DNA of 9,827 nucleotides from Spirochaetales bacterium (lineage in GTDB: Bacteria > Spirochaetota > Spirochaetia > JABMQR01), in assembly GCA_023139255.1 (NCBI GenBank), contig JAGLNY010000071.1, positions 1 to 9,827 on the forward strand, read 5' to 3'. The notes under the pieces were generated by a model, which was given only the letters and a program-made list of their open reading frames with translations, made no database searches and was not told where the DNA came from. The translations under genes and the position numbers were made by a program. Below, piece by piece: positions 1-6,600 of this stretch. The first letter of the stretch is position 1; each line of letters opens with the position of its first letter.

Positions 1-387
1 TTCATGTTGAAGCTCGAAGCTCAGGATCAGGGCATTCCCTATGAGCCGACTATAGGTTTCATCAAAGGGTGCGGTTTCTTTTTCTCATTTCCGGTCCCAT
101 CCAATGCGGTGCTATGCGCAATGAAAATTTCAGCAATGTTGGATAGAAGCAAAGGTAGGGATTATTATGATGTTATGTTTCTTCTGCCACAGACAAAGCC
201 TGATTATTCATTTCTTGCATCATGCTGTGGAATTCATGATTTACAGGAGTTGATGGCTGCTGTTGATAAGTCATTGCAATCGGTTGATCTGAAGCATAAA
301 CAGATGGACTTTGAACATTTACTGTTACATCGCGATACCAGCAAGCGCATTTTGCACTTTTACGAATTTATACATTCGATATCTTAG
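1..387 (+). CDS. AbiEii/AbiGii-family nucleotidyltransferase toxin, 3' end only
   Basis: This is the C-terminal part of a protein whose reading frame is open to the window edge, so the true start lies upstream. The ATG at base 4 is probably internal. The key stretch is KISAMLDRSKGRDYYDVMFLL (bases about 121-183), split here as KISAMLDR, then SKGRDYYD, then VMFLL. It matches the conserved K-x-x-A-x-x-x-R-x-KGRD-[FY]-YD-x-x-x-LL signature of AbiEii-type nucleotidyltransferases. Family knowledge: these are toxins of type IV or AbiE-like toxin-antitoxin and phage-abortive systems, with the antitoxin gene usually just upstream, here outside the window. The nucleotide-binding G-S motif is N-terminal and cannot be seen. 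The downstream neighbour is a second, unrelated toxin-antitoxin pair on the same strand. Family assignment is fairly sure. Activity and completeness of the gene cannot be judged from this fragment. Confidence 0.72.
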   Translation, partial: FMLKLEAQDQGIPYEPTIGFIKGCGFFFSFPVPSNAVLCAMKISAMLDRSKGRDYYDVMFLLPQTKPDYSFLASCCGIHDLQELMAAVDKSLQSVDLKHKQMDFEHLLLHRDTSKRILHFYEFIHSIS

Positions 388-407
388 ATTAATTAACTAC
401 ATCACTG

Positions 408-425
408 ACTGATTGACAAATCAGT
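408..425. repeat. Perfect inverted repeat overlapping the antitoxin -35 box
   Basis: ACTGATT, GACA, AATCAGT forms a perfect 7-bp inverted repeat around a 4-base centre. It lies 20 bp after the stop of the AbiEii-like gene and contains the TTGACA -35 hexamer of the next promoter. There is no T-run after it, so a Rho-independent terminator is unlikely. It could be a further regulator-binding site, or chance in AT-rich DNA. Confidence 0.4.
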
Positions 426-441
426 TACATGAATGTACACT
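413..441 (+). promoter_or_regulatory. Sigma70-type promoter of the Phd/PIN toxin-antitoxin operon
   Basis: The -35 TTGACA (413-418) is a perfect consensus match, followed by a 17-bp spacer and the -10 TACACT (436-441, 4 of 6 consensus). The predicted start site is near 448, giving a short leader that still contains the AGGAG ribosome-binding site at 456-460. Position and overlap with the TGTACA boxes fit an autoregulated toxin-antitoxin promoter. Transcription itself is inferred. Confidence 0.6.
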
Positions 442-451
442 AGATTGTACA
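434..451. promoter_or_regulatory. Paired TGTACA operator of the Phd/YefM-type antitoxin
   Basis: Two identical palindromic hexamers, TGTACA at 434-439 and 446-451, are exactly 12 bp apart and sit in a 9-bp direct repeat (TGTACACTA, GAT, TGTACACTA; 434-454). They cover the -10 box and the predicted transcription start. In the E. coli yefM-yoeB system the antitoxin binds two sites with the same TGTACA core at 12-bp centre spacing. By analogy this is where the antitoxin, with its toxin, represses its own operon. The match of core, spacing and position makes chance unlikely. Confidence 0.75.
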
Positions 452-468
452 CTACAGGAGACATTACA

Positions 469-702
469 ATGAAAACTATAGCATTTACAGATTTTCGTAA
501 TAATGCATCAGGTTATATTACCGAAGTTGAGCATGGGGAGTCACTCGTTCTCTTACGCCATGGGAAACCAGTAGCCGAAGTAGTTCCCTTTTCTGATGAG
601 GACCTGAAGACACCCGCATGGAAAAAGCCGGGAATCCATTTGAAAATTCATGGAAAAGATCTATCTTCTACAATTATTGAAGAGCGTGAGAGTGGTCGAT
701 GA
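469..702 (+). CDS. Phd/YefM-family antitoxin
   Basis: Small antitoxin (77 aa) that should neutralise the PIN toxin encoded just downstream and bind its own promoter. The N-terminal half is a typical Phd/YefM fold: MKTIAFTDFRNNASGYI, then EHGESLVLLRHGKPVAEVVPF, matching the family pattern of an early F-R-x-x, a turn with G-E, and the R-H-G-K-P-V-A strand. The C-terminal part (about residues 45-77) is charged and probably disordered, as expected for the toxin-binding tail. I chose the ATG at 469 because AGGAG (456-460) lies 8 bases before it and the family match begins at that methionine. The in-frame ATG at 433 would lie inside the operator and before the predicted transcription start. The stop overlaps the toxin start by 4 bases (ATGA), indicating translational coupling. 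Confidence 0.85.
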   Translation: MKTIAFTDFRNNASGYITEVEHGESLVLLRHGKPVAEVVPFSDEDLKTPAWKKPGIHLKIHGKDLSSTIIEERESGR

Positions 703-1115
703 AGTTGGTAGTAGATTCTTCCTCATTCGCTAAAAGATATATCCTGGAAGTAGGCAGTGATAAACTTGATAATGAACTTCAGCGAGCCTCTGAGTTGGCT
801 TTTTGTGTAATTTTAGTCCCGGAGATTATTTCCGGACTAAATCGACGATTAAGGGAAAAAGCTTTGACTGATGGGGAATATCGGGAAATAAAGATGCAGT
901 TGCTGGATGATGTCCATGATGCAACTATCCTGCAGGTCACTCCTGCCGTTGTTTCGCGTTCAGTAAAACTTTTAGAGAATAATGTGCTGCGTGCTATGGA
1001 TGCCTTACATATTGCTTGCGCTTTAGAATGGAAAGCAGATCTTTTTATTACTTCAGACAAAAGGCAACTGGATGCAGCTATAAATTCAGGGCTTCAGGGT
1101 AGGTACCTGGATTAG
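699..1115 (+). CDS. PIN-domain ribonuclease toxin (VapC-like)
   Basis: PIN-domain proteins of VapC type are Mg2+-dependent ribonucleases that cut tRNA, rRNA or mRNA when released from their antitoxin. This 138-aa protein spans the whole usual VapC length and shows all four acidic active-site positions: D6 in the opening VVDSS strand, E42 in PEIISGLNR, D101 in AMDALHIA and D120 in ITSDKR. It therefore looks catalytically intact. It starts inside the last codons of the antitoxin gene (ATGA overlap at 699-702), the usual antitoxin-first order. Pairing a PIN toxin with a Phd/YefM antitoxin, rather than an AbrB-type VapB, is a known mix-and-match arrangement. The RNA target cannot be predicted from sequence. 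Regulation should come from the upstream TGTACA operator. Confidence 0.86.
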   Translation: MKLVVDSSSFAKRYILEVGSDKLDNELQRASELAFCVILVPEIISGLNRRLREKALTDGEYREIKMQLLDDVHDATILQVTPAVVSRSVKLLENNVLRAMDALHIACALEWKADLFITSDKRQLDAAINSGLQGRYLD

Positions 1116-1165
1116 CAAAGTAATGTGGCGTCATGCGCCGCAATACAGAATGGAATATTACTTTA

Positions 1166-1354
1166 TTAAGACAGCGGATCGATAGAAATTTTAATCTGAA
1201 CGTTATCAACCTCTGTCTCTGTCACTTTTTTCAAGGATTTAATCACTGCAAGATTTATCTCAGCTACTATATCCTGGGTGAACGGGTTAAGCGGGATAGT
1301 CTTATCCCCAACAAAAACGGTCACTCTCCTTTTCGGTTCTTTTCTTCCTGCCAT
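1166..1354 (-). CDS. Small conserved-looking protein of unknown function (62 aa)
   Basis: I do not recognise a named family. The case for a real gene is the excellent ribosome-binding site: reading the minus strand, AAGGAGA (1361-1367 on the + strand) lies 6 bases before the ATG. The protein has a basic start (MAGRKEPKRR), then a hydrophobic strand-like stretch VTVFVGDKTIPLNPF, a helix-like segment (about residues 27-43, DIVAEINLAVIKSLKKV), and a final strand VQIKISI. There is no signal peptide, membrane segment or cysteine. A beta-alpha-beta mini-domain is my inference. It is divergent from the THEP1-like gene, with about 98 bp between the start codons. The overlapping + strand open frame across the same bases has no ribosome-binding site and looks like a shadow. 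Confidence 0.65.
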   Translation of the reverse strand: MAGRKEPKRRVTVFVGDKTIPLNPFTQDIVAEINLAVIKSLKKVTETEVDNVQIKISIDPLS

Positions 1355-1360
1355 ACAGTA

Positions 1361-1367
1361 TCTCCTT
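1361..1367 (-). promoter_or_regulatory. Strong Shine-Dalgarno that supports the 62-aa gene
   Basis: AAGGAGA on the minus strand, 6 bases before the ATG at 1354. It is the main evidence that the small minus-strand frame is translated. Confidence 0.65.
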
Positions 1368-1369
1368 AA

Positions 1370-1397
1370 TTGATTCTCACACTCTATTCTATATGAT
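1370..1397 (+). promoter_or_regulatory. Candidate promoter for the THEP1-yhhQ unit
   Basis: TTGATT (1370-1375), a 16-bp spacer and TATGAT (1392-1397, 5 of 6 consensus) predict a start near 1404. This leaves a leader of about 49 bases before the ATG at 1453. The upstream in-frame ATG at 1393 falls inside the -10 box, which argues against using that start. AT-rich DNA gives chance promoter matches, so this is tentative. Confidence 0.4.
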
Positions 1398-1452
1398 AAA
1401 CGGATATTTTTACTATATACAGGAAAAAATAAATCATTTAGAATTTTTCATT

Positions 1453-2001
1453 ATGGAAAGACAGCGTATTATCGTGATAACAGGGAAAAAGGGAAGCGGG
1501 AAAACTACGTTTGCATGGGAATGCGTATCCATGCTGAAAAAACAGGGCATAAGTGCAGGAGGAATAGTAACCAACCCGGATACTACTGAAAGATATGGGA
1601 AAAAAATGTTTTATTCTGCTGTAGATATTCTAACCGGAGAGGAAAGGAAACTGCTTTCCACTGAAAAACCGTTTGGGAGCACCCTGAAAGCCGGCAGATT
1701 TTTTATGGATCAGGAAGTTTTATCCTGGGCTGCGGAAGTAATTTCTACTGCATCAAAAGATTGTATGGCTCTATTCATTGATGAGCTTGGACCTATGGAA
1801 CTGGATGGTTTTGGGTATGCAGGTATTGCAAAAAAACTGATCAATAGGTATAAAGGATTGATTATTTTTATTATCAGAATTGAAATTGTTGAACAACTTT
1901 GTTCGTATTTACATTGTGATGCAAAAAATACTTTATTTATTAATGTAGAGAACAAAAAAGATTATAATATACAACTATTCCATGAGGTATTGAACAAATG
2001 A
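1453..2001 (+). CDS. THEP1-family nucleoside-triphosphatase (NTPase_1)
   Basis: Predicted cytoplasmic P-loop NTPase of the THEP1 family, whose studied members hydrolyse several NTPs. The physiological role is not settled. The 182-aa product has the expected length. Walker A is GKKGSGKTT (residues 11-19) directly after the first strand, and Walker B is LFIDELGPMEL (107-117, with D110 and E111), matching the family's DE-[IL]-G-x-ME-L signature. I start it at ATG 1453 because the family match begins at MERQRIIVITG and the 20 extra residues from ATG 1393 would lie within the promoter. Neither start has a good Shine-Dalgarno, so the start is uncertain. It overlaps the next gene by 4 bases (ATGA), so the two are coupled. 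The family call is strong; the cellular function is unknown. Confidence 0.83.
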   Translation: MERQRIIVITGKKGSGKTTFAWECVSMLKKQGISAGGIVTNPDTTERYGKKMFYSAVDILTGEERKLLSTEKPFGSTLKAGRFFMDQEVLSWAAEVISTASKDCMALFIDELGPMELDGFGYAGIAKKLINRYKGLIIFIIRIEIVEQLCSYLHCDAKNTLFINVENKKDYNIQLFHEVLNK

Positions 2002-2681
2002 ATGAACTACTTTGGTTATTAATGCTGCTGATTAATTTTTCAGCAATTATGTTGAGCTATCGATTGTGGGGAAAATTAGGATTATTTATCTGGATTCCAA
2101 TTGCTGTGATAATTGCAAATATACAGGTTACAAAAACAATTAACCTTTTTGGGATAGAAGCTACTTTAGGCAATATTGTATATGCAACAAGCTTTCTTGT
2201 GACAGATATCCTGAGCGAAAACTACTCAAAAAAAGCGGCTGTAAAAGCTGTTGCGATCGGTTTTTTCTCACTGCTGATAATGACTATTGTTATGAATATT
2301 GCTATTTGGTTCGTACCGGCAGATTCGGACTTTGTACATAGCAGCATGAAAGAAATTTTCAGTCTCATGCCGCGTATAGCACTGGCAAGTTTAGTTGCTT
2401 ATGGAGTTTCACAATTACATGATATTTGGGCATATAATTTTTGGAAAAAACGTAACCCGGATCCTAAATATATCTGGTGGAGAAATAATGCAAGTACCAT
2501 GGTCAGCCAGATAATTGATACAATCATATTCATCAGTATTGCTTTTATCGGCGTGTTTCCTATGAGTATTCTTTTACAGATTGCTCTAACAACATACCTG
2601 CTTAAGTGGGTCGTTGCTGCTGCGGATACACCATTTATTTACCTTGCAAGACGATGGAAACAGCGTTCATTAGTAGATTAA
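1998..2681 (+). CDS. yhhQ: Queuosine precursor transporter, YhhQ/VUT family
   Basis: Integral inner-membrane protein (227 aa) expected to import queuosine precursors (preQ0/preQ1 in E. coli YhhQ; other members use queuine or queuosine) for tRNA wobble-base modification. About six membrane segments are visible. Family hallmarks are present: N41-x-Q43 after the second segment, TDILSENYSKKAA (69-81), SQLHDIWAYNFWKK (138-151) and RNNASTMVSQIIDT (162-175), with the typical conserved D, E, H, N and Q residues in or near the membrane. The start overlaps the stop of the THEP1-like gene (ATGA), with GAGG 10 bases upstream. No preQ1-riboswitch motif is evident ahead of the operon. No queuosine biosynthesis gene is in the window, which fits a salvage role, but such genes could be elsewhere. 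The exact substrate cannot be read from sequence. Confidence 0.85.
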   Translation: MNELLWLLMLLINFSAIMLSYRLWGKLGLFIWIPIAVIIANIQVTKTINLFGIEATLGNIVYATSFLVTDILSENYSKKAAVKAVAIGFFSLLIMTIVMNIAIWFVPADSDFVHSSMKEIFSLMPRIALASLVAYGVSQLHDIWAYNFWKKRNPDPKYIWWRNNASTMVSQIIDTIIFISIAFIGVFPMSILLQIALTTYLLKWVVAAADTPFIYLARRWKQRSLVD

Positions 2682-2710
2682 GTCTCTAGATGAAGTCTGT
2701 GAAAGGGTAT

Positions 2711-2757
2711 AAGGGAAGCCGGAGACTGGAGAAAGAAAACTGGAAATCGAGAAAATT
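2711..2757 (+). repeat. Dispersed purine-rich intergenic repeat, copy 1
   Basis: This stretch, nearly all A and G, shares CCGGAGAC, then AGAAAAC-Y-GGAA, then ATYGA in the same order and spacing with 7646-7692, although the flanking genes are unrelated. It lies between the convergent ends of the yhhQ-like and inositol-phosphatase-like genes. Two copies at unrelated loci imply a genome-wide intergenic repeat family. Confidence 0.65.
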
Positions 2758-2797
2758 TCTAAATCTTTCGTCCTCCCGTCTCCTGTTTTCTGTCTCC
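2721..2797. terminator. Long imperfect hairpin at a convergent gene junction, possible bidirectional terminator
   Basis: GGAGAC (2721-2726) pairs with GTCTCC (2792-2797). AGAAAAC (2734-2740) pairs with GTTTTCT (2785-2791). GGA (2742-2744) pairs with TCC (2781-2783). Between these lie a one-sided 7-base bulge, one T-T mismatch and an AT-rich centre. The left arm is purine-rich and the right arm pyrimidine-rich. It sits exactly between two converging genes, where it could stop or shield both transcripts. There is no classic T-tract right after the stem, so the terminator role is inferred. Confidence 0.45.
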
Positions 2798-2812
2798 TAA
2801 GTATTGACCTAT

Positions 2813-3607
2813 TCATTCACAAAGGACCTTCCTCAGGATATCGCACTGGTTTTTTGATCCCGCAAAAAGAATCTCTTTATTTGGTTTTCCCTGCAGCAGG
2901 GGTTCAGAATATAAAAAATATGTCCCATCAGCTTTTTGTATCGATAAACCAAGATGCCTCAAAACGCTGTGCGCTGCAGCAATATCCCAGATATAACCTG
3001 AAGTACATATTGCGGCATCAATCTGACTATGAATAACAGGCGCCAGCAGATGAATAATACTGCTTCCGAAAGTCCTGCATTTCCCCGTATATTTACTGAT
3101 ATCCAGACATCGGTGAGTATCAGAGCTCATTGCGATCTGCCTGACTGAATCTTGTGGTTTAGCTAGAGAAAACAGGGAATGATTGAGAAACAGTGATTCT
3201 CCTGGATCCAGCCTAAGAAACAAACCATTTTTTGTCCCAAGACCCCAGCGGGGAGCGTTAATCATACATCCAACAGGTGAAAGCCTTTCATCAAGAATTC
3301 CTATTGCTATACACCAACCGGGTGCCCCCTGACTATACATATCTGTTCCATCGATAGGATCAAGAATAAAGTAGTATTCAGGAGTAGCTTTCTGTAAATT
3401 ATGAGTAGATCCTGATTCTTCTGTGATCAAAGCAGAATTCGGGAAATTTTCATTAATAATATTTTTCAAATAGGAATCTATATACAAATCTGTCTCTGTA
3501 AGCACAGAACCATCACTTTTGTAATTTCTATTAACAAGCCGCTGCTGTTTTACAGCATAATTTCCGCAGAAAATGACAGCTTCTTCCAATTTGTCAAATA
3601 CTTTCAT
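2813..3607 (-). CDS. Inositol-monophosphatase-family phosphatase (SuhB/CysQ superfamily)
   Basis: Mg2+-dependent, Li+-sensitive-type sugar or nucleotide phosphatase of the FIG superfamily (264 aa, normal length). Metal-binding signatures are complete: ITEESG (61-66, E63/E64), DPIDGT (83-88, D83 and D86) and WDIAAAH (207-213, D208). The segment RTFGSSIIHLLAPV (178-191), ending in QIDAAI, matches the family's R-x-x-GS-x-x-x-L and x-D-x-x core. DPIDGT is followed by DMY rather than the TNF of typical SuhB or the KEF of CysQ-type enzymes, so the substrate (inositol phosphate, fructose bisphosphate, PAP or other) is open. A purine-rich ribosome-binding site, AGGAAGG, lies about 11 bases before the ATG. 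The gene is head-to-head with mfd (40 bp apart) and tail-to-tail with yhhQ. Signal peptide: none. Confidence 0.85.
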   Translation of the reverse strand: MKVFDKLEEAVIFCGNYAVKQQRLVNRNYKSDGSVLTETDLYIDSYLKNIINENFPNSALITEESGSTHNLQKATPEYYFILDPIDGTDMYSQGAPGWCIAIGILDERLSPVGCMINAPRWGLGTKNGLFLRLDPGESLFLNHSLFSLAKPQDSVRQIAMSSDTHRCLDISKYTGKCRTFGSSIIHLLAPVIHSQIDAAICTSGYIWDIAAAHSVLRHLGLSIQKADGTYFLYSEPLLQGKPNKEILFAGSKNQCDILRKVLCE

Positions 3608-3647
3608 ATTGATTACCGCCTTCCTCTGTGATAGGTTATTTTTGGTT

Positions 3648-6600
3648 ATGATAACAGCATTAGAAAAGAAATTATATAAATATATCAGAAAATCATCGTT
3701 TTATCAGACTTTCCAGGATTACGGTAAGACTGGTGACAGAGCCCCAATATACACAGAAGGTCTTGAGGGTCTTGTACTGGCTGCTTTTATAAAATTGTCT
3801 TTGGAGAGCGGCAAACAGAAAACATGGGTTGTCCTTCCAACAGAGGATGAAGCCGCAAGTATGATGAAGAATCTCACAGTTTTAGGGTGCAGCCTGATAA
3901 GAATTGAGAACACAGGCCTGAAATTGTATTCAGATGAAGTATATGATTCAAGCTCATATAAAAGAATAAAAACTTTTTCTGAGATACAAAACCTTGAGAA
4001 AGCTGTTATTATTACCTCGCTCAGGGCTTTCTCCACTCCTGTACCATCCCCTGTGTTTATTAGTGATTCGAAAGTCCAAATCAGGAAAGGAGATACATTC
4101 CGGGCAGTTGATTTTGCAGAAGATCTTGCAGCAATTGGGCTTATCCGCGTACCGGCAACTACAATGCCTGGTGAATTTTCAGTCAGGGGGGAGGTTATGG
4201 ACATCTACCCCTTCGATTCCGAATATCCGATACGTATCTATATCGAGTGGGATATAGTTGAAAAAATTAGTACGTATGATCCGATAGGGCAGGAAACACT
4301 TACCACATTGCAGGAATACTCCCTATATCTTCAAAAAGAGACTAGTGGAAATAAAGAAGAACAGCATTGTGCAATAAATTCTTATATATCTCAGGATGAT
4401 CTCGTCGTGTTAATTGGAGAACAAAGATTAGAAGCCTCTTATGAGTCAATAACACTGGAAGCAAAAAAAATGTTTCGTGAAGCATTCCGGCAGGATCGAA
4501 ACTCAAAACGACCTGATGAAATCTTATTTCCCTATACGTTTTATATTGAGAACCATGTCAATACTGTGGTAGTGGAGGATTTGAGAGGTCAAAAGAATGG
4601 ATCCTTTTGCCACAATATCATGGGAGCCAGATCATATTTCGGGAATTTCAACTACTTTAGGGATGAACTTCAGGTACTGAAACGGGATGGTTACAGCATC
4701 ACTATTTTTTCCGGTACGAACAATCAGGCACAGCGTTTACAGTTAATGCTCAAGGATGATCAAGTATCAATTATACCACTGGAGATAAGTGAGGGTTTTT
4801 CTATACCGGAAGAGCAGATAATTGTCATTTGTGACCATGAGATATTTGGGCGCAGAAAAAAATCCTTAAAAGCTCTTCATCATACAAATGTATCCCCTCT
4901 GGATACATTTGTTGATCTGGAACCGGGAGATTATGTGGTTCATATTAACTATGGAATAGGCAAGTTTAAAAAAATTGACCGTCTTAAGGCTTTAGGTAAA
5001 GAACGGGATTATATACAGATTGAATATTCTGATAATGAGGATATATTCATCCCGATTGAGCAGGCTAATTTAGTCCAGCGGTATATAGGGAAGGACGGGT
5101 CAGCCCCGAGACTTGATACATTGGGCGGAACTTCCTGGGAAGCAAAGAAGAAAAAAGCAAAAAAGAGTGCTGAGGATCTTGCTGAAAGACTGATCCATCT
5201 GTATGCAAGGAGAAAACAGGCAAAGGGAACAGCCTTCCCAAAAGATACTGACTGGCAGCTCCAGTTTGAGGCTATGTTCCAGTATGATGAGACAGAAGAC
5301 CAGATTTCCTGTATACAGGATGTAAAAAGCGATATGGAACAGCCTATAGTAATGGATAGGCTAATTTGCGGCGATGTCGGGTATGGGAAGACTGAAGTTG
5401 CGATTAGGGCTTCCTTTAAGGCTGTGATGGCCGGAAAACAGGTTGCCCTTTTAGCTCCGACAACTATTCTTGCAGAACAGCATTATGACACAATATCTGA
5501 AAGAATTGGGTCTTTCCCGATGCGTGTCGGCATGTTGTCCCGGCTTGTAAAGAAGAAAGACCAGAAAAAAACTCTGGTAAAGTTAGCCGAGGGACAAGTT
5601 GATATTTTAATAGGTACCCATCGTATTATTCAGAAAGATATAGTCTATAAAGATTTAGGCCTGCTCATTATTGATGAGGAACAACGTTTTGGGGTAAAAG
5701 ATAAGGAAAAAATCAAGGAGATAAAAACATCAATAGATAGTCTTGCACTTTCAGCAACTCCTATCCCCAGAACCCTTTATATGTCATTGCTAAAAATCCG
5801 GGATATGTCATTGCTGGCAACTCCTCCTATTCAGCGCCGCGCAATAAAAACGATAATCCAGGAATATGAAGAAGATGAGGTGAGAAAAGCAATTTTGCGT
5901 GAAACGAAAAGGGGCGGGCAGGTTTTCTATCTTCATAACAGAATTGAGACGCTCGACAGAGTCGTTAGCATGCTGAAGGATATTGTGCCGGAAGTAAGCA
6001 TAGATTTTGCCCATGGACAAATGGATCCCGAGACTTTGGAAGATAAAATGCGGGTTTTTGTACATAATGGGTATCAGGTCCTTGTGGCAACAACAATTAT
6101 AGAAAACGGGATTGATATTCCTAATGTTAATACCATAATTATCGACAGGGCGGATCGATATGGGGTAAGCCAGCTTTACCAGCTTCGGGGACGAGTCGGC
6201 AGGTCTGACAGAGAAGCGTATGCATACCTGTTTTACCCAAACCAGAAAGCTCTTTCCGAAATAGCCATGAAGAGACTGAAAATATTGTCGGAGCACACTG
6301 AGCTTGGTTCCGGTTTCAAAATTGCGATGAAAGATATGGAGATGCGTGGTACAGGCAACCTGCTTGGCAGGGAGCAGAGCGGTCAGATGCAGGCTGTCGG
6401 GCTTGATATGTATTTGCGTATACTCGATGAAACTATTAGTAAAATGACAGATTCTGAAAAATCAATTGATGAAGATGTATTTCTTGACCTCGATTATTCG
6501 GGTTTTATTCCTGATACCTATATACTGGATCCAGGAACAAAATTTAAAATTTACAGGAAAATAGCCGTAATTCAGAAAGAGATTGAATTAAAACAACTTA

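Noticed and set aside
433..468. Earlier in-frame ATG giving the antitoxin 12 extra residues
   Set aside because: It lies inside the TGTACA operator and before the predicted transcription start; the ATG at 469 has the AGGAG and the family match.
1127..1139. GGCG / CGCC hairpin after the PIN toxin gene as a terminator
   Set aside because: The stem is only 4 bp with a 5-base loop, and no T-run follows on either strand.
1133..1369. 78-codon + strand frame opposite the small minus-strand gene
   Set aside because: No ribosome-binding site and no protein-like pattern; the opposite strand has a strong Shine-Dalgarno.
1355..1452. preQ1 riboswitch before the NTPase-transporter unit
   Set aside because: I looked for the C-rich loop and A-rich tail of preQ1 aptamers and saw neither; the region is plain AT-rich DNA.
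3573..3647. 25-codon N-terminal extension of Mfd
   Set aside because: It overlaps the divergent gene's coding start and does not resemble Mfd N-termini.
3719..4204. 161-codon minus-strand frame inside mfd
   Set aside because: Antisense shadow of a strongly conserved gene, with no ribosome-binding site or recognisable domain.
5808..6296. 162-codon minus-strand frame inside the mfd helicase region
   Set aside because: Lies opposite the conserved helicase motifs, and its composition is that of a reverse-complement shadow.
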